Source: Haematobia irritans (lineage: Eukaryota > Arthropoda > Insecta > Diptera > Muscidae). From it: 64,000 bases of DNA. Each line of letters starts with the position of its first letter. The stretch's first letter is position 1. This document shows positions 56,415 to 64,000 of this stretch, one piece after another. A program made the translations under genes and the position numbers. Below the pieces are notes generated by a model. That model did no database searches and was not told the DNA's origin. It worked only from the letters and a program-made list of their open reading frames with translations. The stretch lies in NCBI RefSeq assembly GCF_050003625.1, contig NC_134398.1, positions 196,299,700-196,363,699 on the forward strand. The letters are read 5' to 3'.

Positions 56415-57370
56415 ATACCCTCCACCGTAGGATGGGGGTATATATAACTTTGTCATTCCGTTTGTAACACATCGAAATATTGCTCTAAGACCCCATAAAG
56501 TATATATATTCTGGGTCGTGGTGAAATTCTGAGTCGATCTGGGCATGTCCGTCCGTCCGTCTGTTGAAATCACGCTAACTTCCGAACGAAATAAGCTATT
56601 GACTTGAAACTTGGCACAAGTAGTTGTTATTGATGTAGGTCGGATGGTATTGCAAATGGGCCATATCGGTCCACTTTTACGTATATCCCCCATATAAACG
56701 GACCCCCAAATTTGGCTTGCAGACCCTCTAAGAGAAGCAAATTTCATCCGATCCGGCTGAAATTTGGTACATGGTGTTAGTATATGGTCTCCAACAACCA
56801 TGCAAAAATTGTTCCACATCGGTCCCCATATAAACCCGATTTGGCTTGCGAGGCCTCTAAGAGAAGCAAATTTCATCCGATCCGGCTGAAATTAGGTGCA
56901 TGGTGTTAGTATATGGTCTCTAACAACCATGCAAAAATTGGTCGACATCGGTCCATAATTATATATAGCCCCCATATAAACCGATCCCCCGATTTGGCTT
57001 GCGAGGCCTCTAAGAGAAGCAAATTTCATCCGATCCGCCTGAAATGTGGTACATGGTGTTAGTATATGGTATCTAACAACCATGCAAAAATTGGTCCACA
57101 TCGGTCCATAATTATATATAGCCCCCATATAAACCGATCACCAGATTTGACCTCCGGAGCCTCTTGGAAGACCAAAATTCATCTTATTCAGTTGAAGTTT
57201 GGTACGTGGTGTTAATATATGGCCTCAAACTACCACGTATGGACTAACTCACAATTTAGAAAACGATGTTAAAAAGTTTTAAGATACCACAACCCAAGTA
57301 TTTCGATTGTGGATGACAGTCTTTCGTAGAAGTTTCTACGCAATCCATGGCGGAGGGTACATAAGATTCT
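56415..57370 (+). mobile_element. HINE-like element, group B, 3' terminus replaced by mariner sequence
   Basis: Normal 5' end (ACCCTCCACCGTAGGATG), core with GTCCGTCCGTCTG (56548), and about five units. The 3' block includes ACCACAACCCAAGTATTTCG and CCATGGCGGAGGGTACATAA. At GATTC the expected GGCCTGGCC hairpin and TATATACTTG are absent, and mariner coding sequence begins. Confidence 0.8.
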
Positions 57371-57711
57371 TCATATGGGGCCGTTTCGGCCTTCAAACGC
57401 CCCAATAACGCCATATAGTAGTCACTGTTGATGTTTTTTCCCTTCTCAAGATAATCGATAAAAATTATTCCATGCGCTTCCCAAAAAACAGAGGTCATTA
57501 CTTTTCCAGCGGACTTTTGAGTCTTTCCACGCTTCGGAGACGGTTCACCGGTCGCTGTCCACTCAGCCGACTGTCGATTGGACTCAGGAGTGTAGTGATG
57601 GAGCCATGTTTCATCCATTGTCACATATCGACGGAAAAACTCGGGTGTATTACGAGTTAACATGTGCAAACACCGCTCAGAATCATCAACACGTTGTTGT
57701 TAAAATGTAAG
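57371..57711 (-). pseudogene. mariner transposase fragment
   Basis: On the minus strand it reads QQRVDDSERCLHMLTRNTPE, then FFRRYVTMDETWLHHYTPES (first catalytic Asp in MDETW), SAEWTATGEPSPKRGKTQKS, and VFWEAHGIIFIDYLEKGK to LKAE. This is the centre of a mariner-family transposase. Before QQRV there is a stop (57700-57702). After LKAE a small deletion shifts the frame, and KRPHMK can be read in the next frame before the break. The N-terminal DNA-binding part, the second and third catalytic Asp, and both terminal repeats are missing. Confidence 0.9.
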
Positions 57712-57780
57712 ATTTTTTTAATACAAAATTGTGAAACTAAAGAAACAGATTCCAAAACGGGTGATGATGGTGATGGTTAT

Positions 57781-58690
57781 TATACCCTCCACCATAGGAT
57801 GGGGGGGTATATTAACTTTGTCATTCCGTTTGTATCATATCGACATCGAAATATTGCTCTAAGACATCATAAAGTATATATATTGGGTTCGTGGTGAAAT
57901 TCTGAGTCGATCTAAGCATGCTCGTCCGTCCGTCTGTTGAAATCACGCTAAGTTCCGAAGGAAACGAGCTATCGACTTGAAACTTGGCAAAAGTAGTTGT
58001 TATTGATGTAGGACAGACGGTATTGCAAATGGACCATATTGGACCACTTTTACGTATGGCCCCCATATAAACCAAACCCCAAATTTTGATTGAGGATCCT
58101 CTTAGAGAAGCAAAATTCATACGATCCGGTACGTAGTGTTGGTATATGGTCTCTAACAACCGTGTACAAATTGGTCCATATCGGTTCATAATTATATATA
58201 GCTCCCATATAAACCGATCCCCAGATTTGACCTCCGGAGCCTCTTGGAGGAGCAAACTTCATCCGATTTGGAAATTATATATAGCCCCAGGTAAACCGAT
58301 CCCCAATCACACAAAAATTGGTCCTTATCGGTTCATAATTGTATATAGCCCCCATATAAAGCGACCCCCATATTACAATTCTGGCTTTCTAATTACCACG
58401 CAAAAGTTCATATCGGTTCGTAATTATTTGTAGAATTCCCTGTATATACAGGTCAATAACTGTATTATATACATATTTAATCTGCTTTTTTAAATATACC
58501 TCGTATGGATTAACATACAATTTAGAAGACGATGTTAAGAAGTTTTAAGATACCTCACCATCGGTAAGTATTACCACAACCCAAGTAATTCGATTGTGGA
58601 TGACAGTCTTCAGTATAAGTTTCTACGCAATCCATGGTGGAGGGTACATAAGATTCGGCCTGGCCGAACTTACGGCCATAGATACTATTT
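57781..58690 (+). mobile_element. HINE-like element, group B, short array
   Basis: 5' TATACCCTCCACCATAGG, core GAGTCGATCTAAGCATG with CGTCCGTCCGTCTG, and two to three irregular units. A full 3' block follows: TACCTCACCATCGGTAAG, ACCACAACCCAAGTAATTCG, CCATGGTGGAGGGTACATAA, then GGCCTGGCCGAACTTACGGC and TACTATT. 57712-57780 upstream is unrecognised. Confidence 0.8.
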
Positions 58691-59364
58691 TTTATTGTAC
58701 TAGAATTTTATCATAATTAGTAAATGTTTCTATTACACACTCTGCGTAAATCATTGTCAATTGTGGTATTAAAACAAATTGATTTATTTAATTTTAGGTA
58801 ATTTTTTGAATAAAGTATTCCTTCCAATGAATAATTCTCCAGCTAGCTTCTAATTTTAGTTTACCTGATTAAAAATTTCCCCATTTGCTATGGAGTATGG
58901 AAGAATCATGATTATTTGTACGAATTTGGACAAAACTCGAAAAGCCAAAGTACTCCATGTTTTATTTCCGAACATTTTTTTCCAAAACTCTTCAATTTTT
59001 TTTTAATATTTTCAAAAATTACTTCAAAATTGAAAAAGTTTAACTCCATAAACTAAGTGTCTAAAGAACGGATCTAATATCGTCATTTATGAGGCAAAAA
59101 TCAGAATTGTGCAATTTTTGAGTAAAAAATCGTTAAAATGCCGATAAATCGGCAAAATTGGCAGCCCTGATTATATGCCTTGATTAAATTATGTCGTGAC
59201 TGTAACGTAATTACTATAGACAGACGCACATCGGTAAACAAACGCCATCAGTGCTGCCGCTAGTGAAAAATTGAGTGAAGTAGATTTTGGAAAAAAGTGG
59301 AGTAGATTGAATAAAATTGAAGTAGCATACATTTTTGAAAACAAAACAATAGAATTCATTTTAT
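58691..59364. other. Unrecognised AT-rich sequence
   Basis: No gene. ACCATCAGTGCTGCCG-like sequence near 59245 and a loosely inverted TACAGCACTGAACGCCATG near 60090 flank the next HINE, so this may be an older repeat split by it. Confidence 0.35.
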
Positions 59365-59930
59365 TATACCCTCCACCATAGGATGGGGGTATATTAACTT
59401 TGTCATTCCGTTTGTAACACATCGAAATATTGCTCTAAGATCCCATAAAGTACATATATTCTGGGTCGTGGTGAAATTCTGAGTCGATCTGAGCATGTCC
59501 GTCCGTCTGTTGAAATCACGCTAACTTCCGAACGACAGAAGCTATCGACTTGAAACTTGGCACAAGTAGTTGTTATTGATGTAGGTCGGATGGTATTGCA
59601 AATTGGCCATATCGGTCCACTTTTACGTATAGCCCCCATATAAACGGACCCCAAATTTGTCTTGCGGGGATTCTAAGAGAAGCAAATTTCGTCTGATCCA
59701 GCTGAAATTTGGTACATGGTTTCAGCATATGATCTCTTACAACCATGCAAAAATTGGTCCACATCGGTCCATAATTATATATAGCCCCCATATAAACTGA
59801 TTCCCCGATTTGGCTTGCGGAGCTTCTAAGAGAATCAAATTACATCCGATCCGGCTGAAATTTGGTACATGGTGTAAGTATATGGTCTCTAACAACTATA
59901 CAAAAATTGGTCCACATCGGTTAATAATTC
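59365..59930 (+). mobile_element. HINE group B, 3'-truncated
   Basis: 5' TATACCCTCCACCATAGG, core GAGTCGATCTGAGCATG plus GTCCGTCTG, and two and a half units. It stops at ACATCGGTTAATAATTC without a 3' block. Sequence on both sides shares a GAAGTAGATTTTGG / GAAGCAGATTTTTGG theme. Confidence 0.75.
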
Positions 59931-60239
59931 AATGATTATAACCGCTATGTTCATCGTAATTAAAGGAATTGGAAAAACAATTAGGTAATATGGGGAAAAA
60001 TTTAAAAATTTGAAGCAGAACAAAAAGTGAAGCAGATTTTTGGAAGAAGGAGTGACGAAGTAAATTTTGTGAAAATGAACCAAAATACAGCACTGAACGC
60101 CATGATAAACGCATTATACCCTTAACATATGATGGTGGCTACAAGAACAAGCCAATTATGCTGGCGACATCTAGCGGTGGGTAGCATAATGAATTAATTT
60201 CGAAGATATACGAATGAAATAAGAAAGACTAACGAAGAT
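59931..60239. other. Unrecognised sequence
   Basis: AT-rich with no repeat ends identified. CATTATACCCTTAACATATG near 60110 resembles a HINE 5' end, but no core follows. Confidence 0.35.
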
Positions 60240-61062
60240 GGCAGTTAAGTGGCATTGTTCAAAATTTCACATAACTCGTAGTAAAATTCTGGCTTCTGGA
60301 GTCATATAAGTACACATCTGGCGAAAGATATATATGAGAGCTACACCTACATTTGAACCGATTGCTTCCAAAATCAATAGGGTTCTCTTCTGACCCAAAA
60401 CACATACTTTTGCCGTATTTGAAGTCGATTAGACTAAAACTGTGACCTAGACTTTGAGCACAAAAAATGTGTTCACAGACAGACGGACAAGGTCTGGATC
60501 GACTCGGGGTCCCATCCTGAGCATTATTTCCGAAACCACCATGTGTCTAACTCTTCTCCTTCTGGGTATTACAAACATATGCACTAACTTATAATAGTAA
60601 CCTCCCTACGGGTAATTAGTGCAAATTGCCACTAATGGACCCATTACAGGACTGGTACTAGTCCCAGTTTATCAACATTTTTAATTGTCATCTTTTTGGA
60701 TCCACACTTTTACTACAATACGACTATCAGAATTATTTATTGTTCAACATATTCCTTCCTGGTGCGATACGAATGGAAACAGGGTCCTAAAAGTTTGTCC
60801 CAGACTGTTTCATGAGCAGTTGTCTATGGGGTAGGCCTACTAAGTTGTTCCAGGACGTGTCCTTTGAGATGAGTCCAAGTCGTGTCCTAATGTGTAAATT
60901 TTCCCAGTTAACGAGAAACCCATGTTAAAGTGACCGGTCCATTCCTTAAACGTGGACCAGAATTGTGACTGGTCCATACACATCAGGGACTAACTCTGTA
61001 TCGGTCTTGGGGTTGATCCTTTTCCCGTAGGGATGTTCCACAGTGTGGCGCAGGGTATAAAA
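60240..61062 (-). mobile_element. HINE group A fragment, split by a TIR element
   Basis: TTCTGGCTTCTGGAGTCATA, ATCTGGCGAAAGATATATATG, GTGTTCACAGACAGACGGAC and CATCCTGAGCATTATTTCC identify the 5' half of group A, reversed. After ACTAACTTATAATA a foreign element (about 60600-61028) intervenes. GTTCCACAGTGTGGCGCAGG then finishes the hairpin. Confidence 0.75.
60600..61028. mobile_element. DNA element of about 430 bp with CCCTACGGG ends
   Basis: The left end carries CCTCCCTACGGGTAATTAG; the right end reads inward ATCCCTACGGGAAAAGG. Its base composition (more G/C, many GGTCC/GGACC words) differs from everything around it. It is inserted within a HINE hairpin. The exact target duplication is unclear, so I do not name a superfamily. 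Confidence 0.65.
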
Positions 61063-62081
61063 GAAAACAGTACAACAAGCAACAATCGGTAAATTTACGT
61101 ACTATTTTCGATACATTTGAAACCCCTGTACGTCTGACAAGTCTAATCTTATTTATATACTTCAGATATGCACAAATTATTTCATTGCAATATATAAGAA
61201 AAAAACTTGAAAACTATAAATCAATTAATTTTAGCATATTTGCAATGACCTATTTTTTTTTCTTTGTGTATCCTTCCCAAAGGGATTAATTGAAATTTTC
61301 CGCATGTTTTTTTCTTTCTTTTTTTGTGTATGATTAACAAGTTTAACCTGTCTACACATTTTGATTCAAATTGGCGAAAACAAAATCTACAACACGAATA
61401 AAATTTGAATTTAAGAAAATCAGTGTTTTAATATAATTCGTGAACTGTATGTAGTTGGTAAATACAAATAAATAAATTCACTTCTTAACCAAATGATACA
61501 ATACAACCATGTTGGATGTGGTCTAGGATATGTTGTATGGATGTTGTCTCGGATATATCGTATATTTCGAAAGTTATCTTTTCGTATATAAAAACTGGTA
61601 TATATGTGGCATAAACCTTTAGAAATTCATCTTTATTCCAATACATCCCTCTAATGAGGATGGATGGGTCGAAATATCTAAATTTATATTCATGAGTAAA
61701 ATCAGACATCGGTTCATATAGGGGATATGCAAAATAATAGACGTATATAAACGTTATAAGACCTATACATTTAACGGTTAGACCATTGAATATATAGGTC
61801 TTCTTATATAACGCTAAATTCTAATTTTTTTCGGGCAAATCTAATAATGTTCGAGTACAAATTCAAATTGAAATTAAAAATAAAGAACAAATTGAACTGC
61901 AAAGCCTGTTATTTGAATTCTTAGTGTCCCTACCCACTTTTTTAGTTCCAACTGTTTGATTTTAAATTTGAACTTCAATACCCGAGATCACTTGGAGCCC
62001 AGTGGACGCTTTTGTCCCCAAAAATCACTTTTGTCCCCAAAAATAAAATTCCTCACAAAAATGCCAAAAAATTTAACAATT
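61063..62081. other. Unrecognised sequence
   Basis: T-rich runs with TTTTTTTTTCTTTGTGTA near 61252-61270 and TTCTTTTTTTGTGTATG near 61317-61332 resemble MITE outer ends, but their partners are not clear. The minus-strand frame at 61485-61709 (74 codons, starting MSDFTHEYKFRYFDPS) has a more protein-like composition than most here, but I recognise no family and see no splice context. Confidence 0.35.
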
Positions 62082-62208
62082 TTTTATGCTCTAAACCACA
62101 TAGTGATCAGGGTATAATAAAATATGATTTGCCAAAAAAATTTGTTTACCAGAAATGTTAATTTTAGACTCCATTAGATGTATACCGATCGATCCAGAAT
62201 CACCTCCT
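62082..62208 (+). mobile_element. HINE group D, 5' stub
   Basis: CTCTAAACCACATAGTGATC and AGGGTATAATAA form the group D 5' hairpin. Then come GATTTGCCAAAAAAATTTG, TAGACTCCATTAGATGTATA and CCAGAATCACCTCCTGAGC. It stops at the minisatellite edge, before the GTCY core. Confidence 0.75.
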
Positions 62209-64000
62209 GAGCACGGTGGCAACCAAAAATGGTAGATTTTTTTTACTGTTTAGTAGATTGGTTTGGTTGAATTCTTGATGTTTTGGTAGATTTTGCAAAA
62301 TATTCTTCTCCAAAAATTTCCTATCGAAATATTTTTTTTTCTATGGAAATAATATATCGACAAAATTTTCTATAGAAATAAAAATTTGACAATATTTCCT
62401 ATAGAAATCATATTTTGACAATATTTTCTATAGACATCATATTTTGACAAAATTTTCTATAGAAATAAAATTTTGACAAAATTTTCTATAGAAATAAAAT
62501 TTTGACAAAATTTTCTATAGAAATAAAATTTTGACAAAATTTTCTATAGAAATAAAATTTTGACAAAATTTTCTATAGCGATAAAATTTTGACAAAATTT
62601 TCTATAGAAATAAAAATTTGACAATATTTCCTATAGAAATCATATTTTGACAATATTTTCTATAGAAATAATATTTTGACAACATTTTCTATAGAAATAA
62701 AATTATGACAATATTTTTTATAGAAATAAAATTTTTACAAAATTTTCTATAGAAATAAAATTTTTACAAAATTTTCTATAGAAATAAAATTTTTACAAAA
62801 TTTTCTATAGAAATAAAATTTTGACAAAGTTTTCTATAGAAATGAAATTTGTACAAAATTTTCTATAGAAAGAAAATGTTGACAAATTTTTTCTATAGAA
62901 ATAAAATTTTGACAAAATTTTCTATAGAAATAAAATTCAATTCAATTCAATTTCTTTATTGTTTAATAATAGTTACAATATTCATTTATACAAATTTAGC
63001 TATATAATTTTAAAGAGCTTAAGGCTTAAAATCTAGACAAAATTTTCTATAGAAATAAAATCTTGACAAAATTTTCTATAGAAATAAAATTTTCACAAAA
63101 TTTTCTAAAGAAATAAAATTTAGACAAAATTTTCTATAGAAATAAAAATTTGACAAAATTTTTAATAAAAATTAAAATTTTGACAAAATTTTCTATAGAA
63201 ATAAAATTTGAAAAAATTTTCTACAGAAATAAACTTTTGACAAAATTGTATATAGAAAGAAAATTTTGGCAAAATTTTCTATAGAAATAAAATTTTGACA
63301 AAATTTTCTATAGAAATAAAATTTTCACAAAATTCTCTAAAAAAATAAAATTTTGACAAAATTTTCCATAGAAATAAAATTTTGATAAAATTTTCTATAG
63401 AAATAAAATTTTGACAACATTTTCTGCAGAAATAAAATTTTGATAAAATTTTCTATAGAAAGAAAATTTTGGCAAAATTTTCTACAGAAATAAAATTTTA
63501 ACAAAATCTTCTATAGAAATAAAATTGTGACAAAATTTTCTATAACAATAAAATTTTGGCAAAATTTTCTGTAGAAATTAAATTTTCACCAAATTTTCTA
63601 TAGAAAGACAATTTTGACAAAATTTTCTATAGAAATAAACTTTTGACAAAACTTTCTATAAAAATAAAATTTTGACAAAATTTTTTTAAACAAACAAAAT
63701 TTTGACAAAATTTTCTATAGAAATAAAATTTTGACAAAAATTTTCTATAGAAATAAAATTTTGACAAAATTTTCTAAAGAAATAATATATTGACAAAATT
63801 TTCTATAGAAATAAAATTTTCACAAAATTTTCTATAGAAATAAAATTTTGACAAAATTTTCTGTAGAAATAAAATTTTGACAAAATTTTCTGTAGAAATA
63901 AAATTTTCACAAAATTTTCTATAGAAATAAAATTTTGACAAAATTTTCTATAGAAATAAAATTTTGACAAAATTTTCTATAGAAATAAAATTTTGACAAA
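62209..64000 (+). repeat. 29-bp minisatellite array, running off the window
   Basis: The edge has GGTGGCAACCAAAAATGG, GAATTCTTGATGTTTTGG, TAGATTTTGC and ATTCTTCTCC, as at 2190-2330. About 57 monomers follow, many near consensus. A foreign piece of about 100 bp lies at 62937-63037. Copies in the last part are more uniform than in older arrays. Confidence 0.95.
62937..63037. other. Foreign insertion in the minisatellite
   Basis: It opens with a short ATTCA repeat, then TTTCTTTATTGTTTAATAAT, and ends AAAGAGCTTAAGGCTTAAAA before the next monomer. It could be a tiny 3' retroelement end in reverse or filler DNA; not identified. Confidence 0.5.

Noticed and set aside
61485..61709. 74-codon minus-strand frame as a coding exon
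   Set aside because: Its composition is plausible, but no family is recognised, there are no clear splice or promoter signals, and upstream and downstream frames are closed. It should be checked by homology search before being dismissed fully.

Overview
This is eukaryotic, AT-rich, repeat-dominated DNA that fits a higher fly, most likely a calyptrate/muscoid fly. The basis is the mix of DINE-1/INE-1-like non-autonomous Helitron-type elements (HINEs: tandem central repeats, subterminal inverted repeats and a GTCY microsatellite core), mariner and Tc1-like remnants, TA-flanked MITEs, CA/TG microsatellites, and long arrays of a 29-bp minisatellite. The species call is inference. I found no host protein-coding exon that I could support. 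The window looks intergenic or intronic and has been built by repeated nested insertion.

Five kinds of sequence make up most of it. (1) HINE-like elements, about two dozen copies or fragments in sequence groups that I call A, A', B, C and D. Each starts with a hairpin beginning TACCC, followed by a GTCY microsatellite core. A central array of 153-bp units comes next. The 3' end is rich in small hairpins and finishes in ACTTG plus Ts. (2) Arrays of a 29-bp AT-rich minisatellite centred on the palindrome TTTCTATAGAAA, at 2.2-3.2, 6.8-7.3, 9.7-14.4, 19.5-20.1, 23.0-23.2, 26.4-28.7, 31.5-34.2, 37.0-37.2, 41.7-42.0 and 62.2-64.0 kb. (3) A 427-bp unit found inside the minisatellite, present as a tandem pair at 20.1-21.9 kb, as a diverged copy at 32.4-32.7 kb, and as short fragments in the 9.7-14.4 kb array. 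Its minus strand carries what reads as a complete hammerhead ribozyme. (4) Small inverted-repeat elements (MITEs), several with clear TA duplications, including a family that contains two divergently oriented tRNA-like sequences. (5) Classic DNA-transposon remnants: a DD37E Tc1/mariner-like transposase pseudogene (20.6-21.8 kb), a mariner transposase fragment (57.4-57.7 kb), and a hAT-like element with an 8-bp duplication (16.7-17.8 kb).

Layout: 1-8.6 kb holds HINEs, one minisatellite array and two MITEs that are themselves interrupted by HINEs; 8.6-9.7 kb is unrecognised; 9.7-14.4 kb is one large array with a 1.69-kb higher-order duplication; 14.4-16.2 kb is unrecognised; 16.2-19.1 kb is a HINE interrupted by a hAT-like element; 19.5-22 kb is minisatellite, the ribozyme unit and the DD37E element; 22.7-24.9 kb is HINEs; 24.9-26.4 kb is a long inverted repeat; 26.4-34.2 kb is minisatellite separated by unrecognised sequence and a second ribozyme copy; 34.2-42.4 kb is a deep nest of HINEs; 42.4-44.7 kb is the twin tRNA-like MITEs; 45.2-62.2 kb is mostly HINEs with MITEs and the mariner fragment; the window ends inside another minisatellite array.

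The observations I rate highest are the hammerhead ribozyme inside a satellite-associated repeat unit, the exact 153-bp period kept by four or five strongly diverged HINE groups together with matched 5'/3' subterminal inverted repeats, and the MITE family with head-to-head tRNA-like sequences.
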